Of a DNA stretch of 64,000 nucleotides, positions 51,787 through 60,852 are shown one piece after another. Each line of letters opens with the position of its first letter. Position 1 is the first letter of the stretch. Source of the stretch: Ignavibacteria bacterium. GTDB lineage: Bacteria > Bacteroidota > Ignavibacteria > Kapaibacteriales > Kapaibacteriaceae. The notes below the pieces were generated by a model. That model had not been told where the DNA came from. It saw only the letters and a program-made list of their open reading frames with translations, and ran no database searches. The stretch covers positions 1-64,000 of the forward strand of contig JACPPD010000006.1 of the NCBI GenBank assembly GCA_016191145.1. The letters are read 5' to 3'. A program made the position numbers and the translations under genes.

Positions 51787-51820
51787 GCGCCGTTCTCTGC
51801 AAAAGGGGACGGCGCTTTTT
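51787..51820 (+). terminator. Attenuator terminator before metX
   Basis: Stem GCGCCGTTCTC / GGGGACGGCGC (11 pairs, two of them G-T) with loop TGCAAAA and a TTTTT tail. It lies 23 bases after the Met-rich leader stop and 27 bases before the metX start. Since metX is on the same strand, the terminator must be read through for metX and probably hom expression. Confidence 0.85.
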
Positions 51821-51847
51821 GCATTTGGGCACAAGGAACCATGCATC

Positions 51848-52861
51848 GTGAATTTTTTTAGATACAAGCATCAACTCGAACTCGAATTCGGCAGCGTTCT
51901 CAGCAACGTTACTGTTGCCTATCAGGTATGGGGCGAGCTAAACAAACAGCGCAATAATGTTGTGTGGGTACTGCATGCAATTACTGGTAGCAGCGACGTT
52001 GTGCAATGGTGGCCGGAAGTTGTTGGTAATGGGAAGCTGTTCGATCCCAACAAACACTTCATCATTTGTGCGAACATGATTGGATCGTGCTACGGAAGTA
52101 CATTCGATACACCACAACCTTCCGGACGTGATAGCTCAACGGATTATGCAGCGTCTGATGTGCTGATTACAACGCGCGACGTAGTGAAAGTCTTTTCACT
52201 GCTGGCAGATGAACTTGGGATTGATACAATTCATGCAGTCATCGGTGGGTCGATGGGCGGACAGCAAGCTCTCGAATGGGCAGTACAACAGCCTGAACGC
52301 ATCCGCGCCACAATATCTATTGCCGCAAACGCAAAGCACTCGGCGTGGGGCATTGCATTCAATGCAGCGCAGCGCATGGCAATCGAGGCAGATGCAACGT
52401 TCGATTCACAACAAACCAATGGCGGCGCCGCTGGCTTGGCGGCGGCAAGAGCCATAGGCATGTTATCGTACAGAACGCCTCTTGATTACCATCATAAACG
52501 AAATGATGATGCAGAAAAGCTGGAGGGATTTGCCGCTGAATCGTATCAACGGTATCAGGGCATGAAACTCGTCAAGCGTTTTAATGCCCGATCGTACCAT
52601 AGGCTAACGCGGACTATGGACAGTCACGACGTGGGCCGCGGCCGGGGCGGTCTGGTGCGAGCCTTGAATTCGATTCGCTCACAGACAATTGTGGTTGGTA
52701 TCGACTCCGACATCCTCTTTCCGACATTCGAGCAAAAATTCATTGTACAGCATGTGCCAGGAGCACAATACGTTGAATTATCAAGCATCGTTGGCCACGA
52801 CGCCTTTCTTGCTGATCAGCGTGCTCTGGCAGAGCTTCTCCGAACTGTGCTTAATCAATGA
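51848..52861 (+). CDS. metX: Homoserine O-acyltransferase
   Basis: 337 residues from a GTG; an AAGGAA lies about nine bases upstream. Alpha/beta hydrolase of the MetX family: VTVAYQVWGELN, HAITGSSDV, ANMIGSCYGST, the nucleophile in IGGSMGGQQALEW, the catalytic Asp in GIDSDILFP and His in VGHDAFL. It transfers an acyl group from CoA to homoserine, giving the substrate for MetZ. The arginine-rich GRGRGG region is typical. An ATG at 51841 better spaced to the ribosome site encodes only six residues and overlaps this start. Confidence 0.93.
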   Translation: MNFFRYKHQLELEFGSVLSNVTVAYQVWGELNKQRNNVVWVLHAITGSSDVVQWWPEVVGNGKLFDPNKHFIICANMIGSCYGSTFDTPQPSGRDSSTDYAASDVLITTRDVVKVFSLLADELGIDTIHAVIGGSMGGQQALEWAVQQPERIRATISIAANAKHSAWGIAFNAAQRMAIEADATFDSQQTNGGAAGLAAARAIGMLSYRTPLDYHHKRNDDAEKLEGFAAESYQRYQGMKLVKRFNARSYHRLTRTMDSHDVGRGRGGLVRALNSIRSQTIVVGIDSDILFPTFEQKFIVQHVPGAQYVELSSIVGHDAFLADQRALAELLRTVLNQ

Positions 52862-52879
52862 AGCAATTGGTTCAGATTC

Positions 52880-52927
52880 ACCCGGTGAATGACCGGGTGA
52901 ATGACCGGGTGATTGACCGGGTGATTG
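52880..52927. repeat. 12-bp tandem repeat ACCGGGTGAWTG, second locus
   Basis: Four units (ACCCGGTGAATG, ACCGGGTGAATG, then two ACCGGGTGATTG) just after the metX stop. Same unit as the array at 47430-47520, about 5.4 kb away. Confidence 0.95.
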
Positions 52928-53068
52928 TAGCTCCTACGTTCAAAACTTGGGGAAACCTGCCGGGAGGCATATGCTGACGGGGAAGGTTAAACGCAAGCCG
53001 TTAAACTCTTTACATATCAATACGTTGGCTTTTCTCTTACAGCATACTCTAAAACAAGGTATTAATTA

Positions 53069-54235
53069 ATGCTTACTATCGGACTCTTCGGCTTCGGATG
53101 TGTTGGACAAGGTCTTTGGGACGTAATTCACAGAACACATGGATTGCGTTCGCAGATTGCGCGTATCTGCGTTAAAGACAAACACAAGTCGCGCCCCCTG
53201 CCTCGAAATGCATTTACGTTTGACCGTGACGACATTCTAAACGACGATACAATAAACGTTGTTGTAGAACTCATCGACGATGCCGAAGCTGCATTTGAAA
53301 TCGTCAGTGCGGCTATGAGAAAGGGTAAGGCAGTTGTTACTGCAAACAAGAAGATGGTGGCTACTCGGTTCCGCGAGTTGCTTGAGATCCAGCAAGAAAC
53401 GCAGCAGCCACTCCTCTACGAGGCATCTACGGGCGGCAGTATTCCAATTATTCGGAACCTGGAAGAATACTACGATAACGATCTGTTAAGCGGCGTAGAA
53501 GGAATCGTTAACGGAACCACAAATTACATTCTGTCTAAACTCTCAGCGAACATCGAAGCCAGATATCACGATGTGCTGCGTGAAGCACAGCAACTTGGCT
53601 TTGCTGAATCCGATCCGTCGCTCGATGTGGACGCATGGGACGCTGCGTACAAGACCGTTGTGATTTCGGCACACGCTTTTGGTGCAGTGATACATCCGGA
53701 TAGTGTTATACGAAGGGGAATTGCAACCATTACGCCGTTCGATGTAGCTGCTGCACGCAGCCATGGCTGCGATATCAAGCTATTGAGCAGGTCTTCGTTG
53801 CACAACAACCAACTGATTGCGTGGGCTCTTCCAACATTCGTGCCCCTCACGGATATGCTGTCGCGCGTCGTAAATGAAACAAACGCCATTCGACTGCATG
53901 GAGCCTTTTCTGACGATCAATTATTGATTGGCAAGGGGGCTGGGGCACATCCAACGGCATCGGCAGTGCTTTCCGATATCGCGGCATTGAAGTACAGCTA
54001 CCGCTATGAATACAAAAAATTGCTCTTGAATGATATTCCACAGTTTAGCACCGACATATCCACACGTGTGTATATCAGAGGCAATGACAATCAACTGAAT
54101 TCCATCGAGTTTTCGGATGTTGAAATCGACCACAAGGCCAATAACAATAGGTATCTCATAGGTGAAACATCTATTCGTGCATTAGTGGAATCCGAACCTT
54201 TCAATTCGTCGGAATGCTTCATTGCAATTGCCTGA
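53069..54235 (+). CDS. hom: Homoserine dehydrogenase
   Basis: 388 residues. The NAD(P)-binding opening TIGLFGFGCVGQGLWDVI, the VVTANKKMVA loop, EASTGGSIPIIRNL, VEGIVNGTTNYILSKL and the catalytic region FAESDPSLDVDAWDAAYK are diagnostic for homoserine dehydrogenase. A C-terminal ~70 residues after GKGAGAHPTASAVLSDI lacks a clear ACT domain. It reduces aspartate semialdehyde to homoserine, the branch point to threonine and methionine, and here follows metZ and metX. The 207 bases upstream hold the 12-bp repeat and no recognisable riboswitch. Confidence 0.95.
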   Translation: MLTIGLFGFGCVGQGLWDVIHRTHGLRSQIARICVKDKHKSRPLPRNAFTFDRDDILNDDTINVVVELIDDAEAAFEIVSAAMRKGKAVVTANKKMVATRFRELLEIQQETQQPLLYEASTGGSIPIIRNLEEYYDNDLLSGVEGIVNGTTNYILSKLSANIEARYHDVLREAQQLGFAESDPSLDVDAWDAAYKTVVISAHAFGAVIHPDSVIRRGIATITPFDVAAARSHGCDIKLLSRSSLHNNQLIAWALPTFVPLTDMLSRVVNETNAIRLHGAFSDDQLLIGKGAGAHPTASAVLSDIAALKYSYRYEYKKLLLNDIPQFSTDISTRVYIRGNDNQLNSIEFSDVEIDHKANNNRYLIGETSIRALVESEPFNSSECFIAIA

Positions 54236-54418
54236 TATAACGAAACACGCATTTAACATCTGGTTAACCTGCGGATGAAGGGAACACAATATGTTGGTAT
54301 GAGTCGAACCCGCTGAAATGTATTCAGGAACATCTATGGCTTGTCCGTACGTCGTAGGGTTGACAACCTTCGGCAGAGGCACACAGTAATCACTAACCAT
54401 ATTTATTATGGAGGTCAG

Positions 54419-54664
54419 ATGTCAATCCAACCTGAGATGCTGGAAAGAGCGCAAAGCGATGCTTCCGGCTTATTCGATATTGTTCTCACCTTCACCGGCG
54501 ATTCCGTGCCGTCGTCTCTCGAATCCAAACTCACGGAAATTCTTGGTTTCACGAACATGTACTCTGGCAGACTTTCGGGCAAGGAAGTAGTAGATCTTTC
54601 GGAGAATCCTCTCGTCGGCAGTATCCAAGAAGACACGGAGCAATTTCTAATGGACGATGAATGA
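54419..54664 (+). CDS. Small inhibitor-I9-like protein
   Basis: 81 residues from an ATG with GGAGGT five bases upstream. The pattern FDIVLTFTGD...LGFTNMYSGRLSGKEVVDL, then NPLVGSIQEDTEQF, resembles the ferredoxin-like I9 propeptide/inhibitor fold of subtilisins, including the 'V..I..D' C-terminal strand that occupies the protease cleft. No signal peptide. Could be a free-standing intracellular subtilisin inhibitor or chaperone. The link is by pattern only; no protease gene is adjacent. Followed by a hairpin terminator at 54685. Confidence 0.55.
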   Translation: MSIQPEMLERAQSDASGLFDIVLTFTGDSVPSSLESKLTEILGFTNMYSGRLSGKEVVDLSENPLVGSIQEDTEQFLMDDE

Positions 54665-54684
54665 TAGGTTGAATAGTATGAGGG

Positions 54685-54708
54685 AGGGGGCGACCACCAC
54701 CGCCCCCT
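54685..54708. terminator. Bidirectional hairpin terminator between convergent genes
   Basis: AGGGGGCG / CGCCCCCT 8-bp stem with an ACCACCAC loop, between the small I9-like gene and the convergent exonuclease-ligase gene. The T-run is short (TTTG), so efficiency is uncertain. Confidence 0.6.
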
Positions 54709-54711
54709 TTG

Positions 54712-56325
54712 TTATTTCTGCACTACCGAAATAACATGTTCCAATGTTGCCGCATCTAACGGTTGTCCATCAGTAACATAATTTACTATTTTCACACTGG
54801 TAAAAGATATTCCACTCTTTCTTCGAGGTGCCGGTTTTGCTCCACGAACAGCTACATCGAATACAAATCTTGGTTCAATGGTGCGAACAGGTCCGCTGCT
54901 GGCTATGGTGGAGTGCCTGACGTGTTCTGCAATCTCTTTGAGCACATCGGGATTTGAAGGCGGAATAACGTGGACGAGTGGAATCAGCACACCGTCGGAC
55001 CACACGCCCATGGTCAATTTTTCAAATCCACGGCGTCCGCCTGTACGCAAATGAACATGCATGACAACTGTTCTGAATGTATGAGCAACATCGGTTACTG
55101 GTGCGGCGCGCTCGTGCACAATTTGTCGGACGGGTTCCAGATCGGGTGTTTTGTACTTCAGGATTTTTTTAATCATGTTCTTTCCCAAGTGAGCAGGGAG
55201 AGCAGTTGCGTCGGGCACAAGCAGAGCAACAGTTTCCGCAATGCTACCAACGTGACGCACACACTCTTCTATGAGCCGCTGATCGAAACCCGTATGCTCT
55301 TCAAGGAATGTATGAAGCTTGCCCACGGGATTCTCTTCAGTCGAGCCAATGGCATCGGAATGCTGGTGTTCCATCACTTCCGCCTGAAGGCCGTTGCCTG
55401 AAAGGTGATGGGCCAATTGTCGAGAAAATCCATGATTGACGAAGACGCGTTCGCATTCCGTTTCTCGAACAGTGTCTACTAAGGCATGCCAATCAGCGTG
55501 GTCACTCAGAATGAATCCCGTTTCGGATGGCTCTCGTCTGCCTGCCGTCCGCACAGCCAGCCACCCCGATGCACGCCCCCTTGCAACTGCTCCATCTTCC
55601 TGCATCCAGTCGGGTCCAATGCCAATTGACGGAGTAATAATCAATGATCGCTCAGCTTCCTCCTTTGTAGTAAAATTAGTTAGTAATGCAGTGTTGGGTA
55701 TGTTGTGTCCGGCTGCCGACATTGCGTTATTCATGGTCATCACAGAAGGGTGGACATATACAGGTCCAATCGATAAGTCAATCGATCCAAGAATGTGTTG
55801 AGCCTTCCCAAGGGAATATGCGTTAATTACACTTGGAAGATGGGCATCTGCATTAGACCTCCACCACGAATTAATTTTTTGAATCGTTGCATTCTGTTGC
55901 GGCCAACGATATACCGGTAACCCAAACGTAGACTCAGTAATAAACGTATGGCAACGCACAGGTTCAAACGCTTGGGCATAAGGATCGGCATCGCGTTTGT
56001 AATCGCCCGAAGCAACCCAAACCTCGCCCTTGTATTCCACACGCACCTGAGCAGAACCGGCTATGTGTCCTGCGGGATGAAGCGAAACACGCACACCGTT
56101 GATCGTCACAGGTTCGTTATACCCAACATCGCTAATGTGAAGGTTGCCACCCAAACGTGCGTGCAAAAGCGGCGTTGTTTCACGATGACATAAGTAAGCC
56201 TCCATGCCCCTTCTTGCATGATCGCTGTGTGCATGTGTGATGATTGCTCTCGATACAGAACGGAGAGGATCGATATAAAAATCTCCCTCCGGACAATACA
56301 ATCCACAATTGGTGTTGATGAGCAT
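54712..56325 (-). CDS. MBL-fold DNA exonuclease fused to ATP-dependent DNA ligase fragments, no adenylation domain
   Basis: 537 residues. Residues 1-325 match 'ligase-associated DNA exonuclease' proteins: GLYCPEGDFYIDP, the metal site H31-A-H33-S-D35-H36, PAGHIAGSAQVRV, SGDYKRD, ITESTFGLPVYRWP and ILSDHADW (274-279). Residues ~336-373 (KLHTFLEEHTGFDQRLIEE, then HVGSIAETVALLVP) match the end of the ligase N-terminal domain. Residues ~417-530 (GGRRGFEKLTMGVWSDGVL, SSGPVRTIEPRFVFDVAV, RRKSGISF) match the ligase C-terminal OB domain. The ~200-residue nucleotidyltransferase domain with the KxDG lysine is absent, so it should not ligate alone. Exonuclease role in end repair is inferred from the family. 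Confidence 0.8.
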   Translation of the reverse strand: MLINTNCGLYCPEGDFYIDPLRSVSRAIITHAHSDHARRGMEAYLCHRETTPLLHARLGGNLHISDVGYNEPVTINGVRVSLHPAGHIAGSAQVRVEYKGEVWVASGDYKRDADPYAQAFEPVRCHTFITESTFGLPVYRWPQQNATIQKINSWWRSNADAHLPSVINAYSLGKAQHILGSIDLSIGPVYVHPSVMTMNNAMSAAGHNIPNTALLTNFTTKEEAERSLIITPSIGIGPDWMQEDGAVARGRASGWLAVRTAGRREPSETGFILSDHADWHALVDTVRETECERVFVNHGFSRQLAHHLSGNGLQAEVMEHQHSDAIGSTEENPVGKLHTFLEEHTGFDQRLIEECVRHVGSIAETVALLVPDATALPAHLGKNMIKKILKYKTPDLEPVRQIVHERAAPVTDVAHTFRTVVMHVHLRTGGRRGFEKLTMGVWSDGVLIPLVHVIPPSNPDVLKEIAEHVRHSTIASSGPVRTIEPRFVFDVAVRGAKPAPRRKSGISFTSVKIVNYVTDGQPLDAATLEHVISVVQK

Positions 56326-56358
56326 TAGTAGTTTTGAAGAACGCCAACAGTTAGCAAT

Positions 56359-58452
56359 ATGTTTTTTTCGTTATGCCTTTTCGTTTCAAGTCTGTTCATA
56401 TCAGTAACAGCATTTGCTCAAATTCATGCCCTCGTGCGACTCAATCAGCCTGTTGCAGACATGATACTGCTCGACGCGGGAACAGTGCGAATGTTTACAC
56501 AGGATCTCGATGTTTGGGAAGCAGTTCCTACAACAAAGCTTTGGAAGCATGTGCCTCCAAAAATTAATGTTGCGCCCGGTTCTTATGCGGTTCGCAGAGT
56601 TTCCCAGTTTACACAAGTCGGCCCAGTACTGCTTGGGTCTGGCCACATTGTCCTTGACGTTGGTTCAGCCGAAATCTCATCCATTCTCAGATCAACAGAT
56701 TACGGCAAGTCGTTTGACTTGATTGCAGTTGGTACCGACACACTGGCATCGGCCGACATCATTCGAAAAACAGATGACGGCGTGGTGTACTTTCTCGACC
56801 GTGTTGGACGCGTGTGGAAATCTGCTGATACCGGAAGAACGTGGACAAATATCAGGCTGCCAAATCAGATTCCTATCGGTGGTGCCCGCGAGCTTGACAT
56901 GGTAACAAGCTCCATGGGTGTCTGCATTGATCTTCAGCGAAATATTCACTTTACTACAAATGGCTGGAGCTCAGTTCTTACGCCAATGACGTCTAAGCGT
57001 CAGATTCTGCGAACGCAGCCAACATTTCTTGAGTACTTCAATTGGAACAGACACCTCGTTATGACGAATTCAATGCTGTATCTCATTGAAGGTCCAGACA
57101 TCTATAGGACAGCAACTAACGATTTGCTCTGGGAGCGGTGGGATACGGTAAATACGTTCAATGCATCGGACGACAGAAAAACATTAGCATGGTCTGACGT
57201 TAAAGGACGGCTGTGGATGACAAGTTCCGCAGCCGTCAACCCAATTCTTTTGGACGAGCATGTGCTTCCTCCATCATTAATCCGCGTTTATGCATCGGCA
57301 GTGGTTACCTATCGTGAGGACACCGGACCAGTTGTCTATTCTCATGGGTCAGCCACGGCTATCTATCCGCGGAATGCCGATCAGGACTACGTCCGTCCGT
57401 ACATTACGGCGGTCGGTAAATCGGGTGAATGGGGCATCGATGCTATCGACCATCGATCCATCCATTTCGAACTGCTGCATCGCGACGGTAAATCTGGCCG
57501 CTGGATTACCGATACCACTCTCACCATTGGTCCTGTGCACGAATTAAAGCTCCTTTCATCGGATTCAGTGGTCTTTGGAACTGCGTATAATAGATATGTT
57601 TACAATGCAAAATCCCGTCTGTGCTCTGGTTATTCTGTTCGCAATCCATTGTCGGCATTTTTATCTTCACCCGTGTCCAGATTCCGTGCATTAGTTGCCG
57701 CCGATGAACTTGATTCGACGCATGTGAAATGGTGTGAGTACAGACTTCAGGGAGATGTGTTCGTTTGTGGTGAAGTAGTAGACAGTTCACGATTCGGCGT
57801 CGAATCCCAGCCTGCAAACATTTCGATCCCCGCCGCAGAAATTGCAGCGCTGCTAAGGCGCGTCAATGCTCGCGGCGACGAGCTTCTTACCGTCGGTGAG
57901 ATCGGGATAACCTCCGCTGATGTGAAATCGTTCGAAGCTATGCTGGATACTATATTTATTTACGATTCATATTTCGACATACTCGATCTATATCGGCCGC
58001 CCCCTGCCCCGGAAGTACAGATTGAAAACAGCCATACGAGGTTCAGAGAGATTTCTTCATCCATCTCCGATGTGTCGCCTGAGATGATCACACAGGCAAT
58101 TCTTGCATGGAGGAACATACCAATGGATGACTTCAGCCGATACCAAATAGAATTTGAAAACAGGTCGGGAAATTTTGCGCGGTTCAATGTTGAGCGATCC
58201 GATAATGCGCACCCGCCCTTGCTGCTGCCGTGGACAGGGCATTTCGGTGGCTGGCGTTGGCATTCGTGGGATAGGGGGCTGACGGAGCTGTTCATCAGGG
58301 CTATGCCTGAACAATCGGTCCCAAAGCAGTTCCTGGATATGTCCCGGACACCCTGGCTGCTTGCTGCTGTCGCGTCTTATGTAGATGGCAGGGAATATGG
58401 GCGACGGCATGTCTGGTCTGCCGGACAGATAACACCAAGCGCCCGAAAGTAA
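56359..58452 (+). CDS. Secreted Asp-box repeat protein of unknown function
   Basis: 697 residues with a signal peptide ending near VTAFAQ. Asp-box motifs STDYGKSFDL and SADTGRTWTN lie in the first third, within a propeller-like region; the rest has no recognised motif, and there is no T9SS sorting domain at the C-terminus. Divergent from the exonuclease-ligase gene with only 33 bases between starts, so they share a promoter region. The MscS gene follows after 42 bases and may be co-transcribed. Confidence 0.65.
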   Translation: MFFSLCLFVSSLFISVTAFAQIHALVRLNQPVADMILLDAGTVRMFTQDLDVWEAVPTTKLWKHVPPKINVAPGSYAVRRVSQFTQVGPVLLGSGHIVLDVGSAEISSILRSTDYGKSFDLIAVGTDTLASADIIRKTDDGVVYFLDRVGRVWKSADTGRTWTNIRLPNQIPIGGARELDMVTSSMGVCIDLQRNIHFTTNGWSSVLTPMTSKRQILRTQPTFLEYFNWNRHLVMTNSMLYLIEGPDIYRTATNDLLWERWDTVNTFNASDDRKTLAWSDVKGRLWMTSSAAVNPILLDEHVLPPSLIRVYASAVVTYREDTGPVVYSHGSATAIYPRNADQDYVRPYITAVGKSGEWGIDAIDHRSIHFELLHRDGKSGRWITDTTLTIGPVHELKLLSSDSVVFGTAYNRYVYNAKSRLCSGYSVRNPLSAFLSSPVSRFRALVAADELDSTHVKWCEYRLQGDVFVCGEVVDSSRFGVESQPANISIPAAEIAALLRRVNARGDELLTVGEIGITSADVKSFEAMLDTIFIYDSYFDILDLYRPPPAPEVQIENSHTRFREISSSISDVSPEMITQAILAWRNIPMDDFSRYQIEFENRSGNFARFNVERSDNAHPPLLLPWTGHFGGWRWHSWDRGLTELFIRAMPEQSVPKQFLDMSRTPWLLAAVASYVDGREYGRRHVWSAGQITPSARK

Positions 58453-58494
58453 TGTTAGATTTGACGTTTCTATTCTCCTCGGGGTGAGGACTAA

Positions 58495-60198
58495 ATGAAT
58501 TATGTAGTATTCCTATGTCTGTTGTTGATAACAACAGAGGCAAGGGCGCAGGATGCAAGCGGCGTAAGCGATTATGTTACTCTGGCTTCACAACCTGCAG
58601 ATGTTGTGGTCGATGGTCGGTTTGTTGTACGTTACTATGCAACACTGATTGGCTCTCCTCCATCTCAGCGTGCTGAGGCAACGACGAGGCGAATCGACTA
58701 TGCGCTGGAACACATGTCGGATGGCAAGATCGGTGTGTCGAAGTCCGACGTTGGTTACGCAATCATGCTCGATGAAAGCCCGACGGTATTTGTCACAGCA
58801 TTGGATAAGGATCCTCTATCTCCCGAACCGATAGAAAAGGTTGTCGAGCAGTCGCGTAGAGCCATTGAATCGGTTTCGAAAGAATATCGGGAAGCGAGAT
58901 CGTTGCCCGATATCATGCGCGGCATAGCGGTAACAATTATCGCCACGGCTCTGCTTTACGTCTTGCTGCGATTGCTGTTATATGGCCGCAGGAAAATTCT
59001 GAATGTAGTTGTTAAATATGTTGAGAATTTTATTCAGCAGACAAAACTGAGAAGCCTCGCAATTAGTTCCCGCCTTATCAATGTTATTCTGTTTAGGACG
59101 ATATCAATTATCGCGATTACATGTATCGCCATAGCATGCTTTTTCTATCTTTCAGTTGTCTTTGAACAATTTCCCATAACAAGAAGTTATGGCGAACATA
59201 TGCTGAGTATTGTAAGCGACAGCGCCTACGTTGTTATGAGATCGGTTATACAATCAGTACCCGGATTGTTAATGGTGGCGATAATTCTCGTCGTTGCCAT
59301 GTACGTTAATCGGGGCATAAACGCAATCCTTGATCGGATAGAAACCGGTGCTGTTCGCGTTGCTGTACTCGACCAGGATGTAGCGGCTCCAACTCGGCGG
59401 ATTGCATCAATCCTCGTTTGGGTTTTTGCATTAGCACTCGCATATCCATTCATTCCCGGTTCATCAACCGATGCGTTCAAGGGAGTGAGCGTTGTAGTTG
59501 GACTTATGCTCTCACTCGGTGCTGCGGGCGCCGTTGGACAGGTAGCCTCTGGTCTCATGATAATGTATTCAAGGAAGATCAAGGTTGGCGATTGGGTCAC
59601 CATTGGCGAACATACAGGGAAGATTGAAAGCATTGGATTTGCAGCCACTCGCCTGGCGACGTCGTTTATGGAAGAAATTCTAATTCCAAACGGAACAGTA
59701 ATGACGACTACCGTTGTCAACCATACCCGTCTTGCAGAGTCCGGCACAATGTACAGCACTAGCGTCACCATCGGGTACGATGCTCCCTGGAGACTCATAA
59801 GAAAAATGATGATTGCGGCTGCCGCTAAGACAAAAGGAATATCAGTAGAGCCTGCCCCGTACGTTACTCAGGTAACTCTCAGTGACTTTTTTGTTGAATA
59901 TCGTCTGACGGTTAACATGGTGGATCCCAATCTGCATCGGGAAGTAGTTGACGAATTGCATGCAACAATTCAAGATATGTTTAATGAAAATGGCGTGCAG
60001 ATCATGAGCCCGCATTACCACATCGACTCCGAAAAACCAAAAATTATTGATAAAAAAATGTGGGATCCGCCCCTTATATCGGATCAGCCTTTAATCGGGC
60101 ATCAGAGCCATCCCCGCAGGCTTGAGCGTGTGCAGAGAGTGAGAAAAGATGAGAAGACCGAGGAAGCAGGAAATGGTATATCTGCTCCAAGTACGTAG
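58495..60198 (+). CDS. Mechanosensitive ion channel (MscS family) with periplasmic N-terminus
   Basis: 567 residues. Signal peptide (ends TEARAQ), then a ~125-residue periplasmic part, and about five membrane segments from residue ~140. The pore helix TM3 region has GVSVVVGLMLSLGAAGAVGQVASGLMIMYSRKIKVGD-like features (Gly/Ala-rich packing, then VGDWVTIGEHTGKIESIGF beta domain, then EEILIPNGTVMTTTVVNHTR). The C-terminal alpha/beta domain ends near HYHIDSE, followed by a charged tail. Predicted inner-membrane channel opened by membrane tension in osmotic downshock; closest to the larger YnaI/MscM-type architectures. Confidence 0.9.
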   Translation: MNYVVFLCLLLITTEARAQDASGVSDYVTLASQPADVVVDGRFVVRYYATLIGSPPSQRAEATTRRIDYALEHMSDGKIGVSKSDVGYAIMLDESPTVFVTALDKDPLSPEPIEKVVEQSRRAIESVSKEYREARSLPDIMRGIAVTIIATALLYVLLRLLLYGRRKILNVVVKYVENFIQQTKLRSLAISSRLINVILFRTISIIAITCIAIACFFYLSVVFEQFPITRSYGEHMLSIVSDSAYVVMRSVIQSVPGLLMVAIILVVAMYVNRGINAILDRIETGAVRVAVLDQDVAAPTRRIASILVWVFALALAYPFIPGSSTDAFKGVSVVVGLMLSLGAAGAVGQVASGLMIMYSRKIKVGDWVTIGEHTGKIESIGFAATRLATSFMEEILIPNGTVMTTTVVNHTRLAESGTMYSTSVTIGYDAPWRLIRKMMIAAAAKTKGISVEPAPYVTQVTLSDFFVEYRLTVNMVDPNLHREVVDELHATIQDMFNENGVQIMSPHYHIDSEKPKIIDKKMWDPPLISDQPLIGHQSHPRRLERVQRVRKDEKTEEAGNGISAPST

Positions 60199-60297
60199 AA
60201 ATACGTAATTTTTCTTGCTAATGTGATTTTCATGTATTAGATTGTCTCCGCAATTGAGGGGTTAGCACACATATTCCCTAAAGGGGGAGGCAAAGCT

Positions 60298-60822
60298 ATG
60301 ATTTACAAGGTACTTGCGACGATTCTTTCCGTCGCCGCAATTCTCGTTGGGTGTTCCAGCTCCACGAATTCGATAGAACCAAACCAGTCACAAGTGAGTT
60401 CCGGGAAGGATGGTTCTGTTCAGGGTGGCAACGGAGCCGTCAAAACCGAAAAGGTTCTGACAACAAACGTCAAAAACCGATGTACCAATCAGTCTGTGAG
60501 GATGACTCTCGAGTTTAAGATAATTGAGACTTCCAATGATCAGAACGACAGAGTGCACGACGGCCGACATGTTGTGATGAGCGGCTACGGAGTGATGCTC
60601 GATGGCACTGAATGGTACATTCACACAACTTCGAACACAATCGTGAATTCTGACGGAGACGGATATCCGTATACAGAGAATATGATTACAAACTCGCGGC
60701 TTAAAATTAAAAATGGTGAAGGTGTTGAGTATAAGTTGAGTGTGAAATACCACATCACTTACAACGCCAACGGTGACGTGACCATCGAGATCGACGAAAC
60801 AGATCTCGACTGCGACGCTTGA
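60298..60822 (+). CDS. Hypothetical lipoprotein
   Basis: 174 residues with a lipoprotein signal (MIYKVLATILSVAAILVGC) and a Ser/Gly-rich linker, followed by a compact strand-rich domain with two cysteines (KNRCTNQS near the start and DLDCDA at the end), possibly disulfide-linked. GGGAGG lies eight bases upstream of the ATG. No family recognised. Monocistronic by appearance, closed by the terminator at 60853. Confidence 0.65.
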   Translation: MIYKVLATILSVAAILVGCSSSTNSIEPNQSQVSSGKDGSVQGGNGAVKTEKVLTTNVKNRCTNQSVRMTLEFKIIETSNDQNDRVHDGRHVVMSGYGVMLDGTEWYIHTTSNTIVNSDGDGYPYTENMITNSRLKIKNGEGVEYKLSVKYHITYNANGDVTIEIDETDLDCDA

Positions 60823-60852
60823 CCTCAGAGTACGTTTTCGTACTCACATCCC

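Noticed and set aside
51609-51847. SAM riboswitch before metX
   Set aside because: I do not see S-box core elements; the Met-rich leader and terminator explain the region better.
51841-51861. Six-codon minicistron overlapping the metX start
   Set aside because: It has better spacing to the ribosome site than the metX GTG but is so short that chance is likely; noted only in the metX entry.
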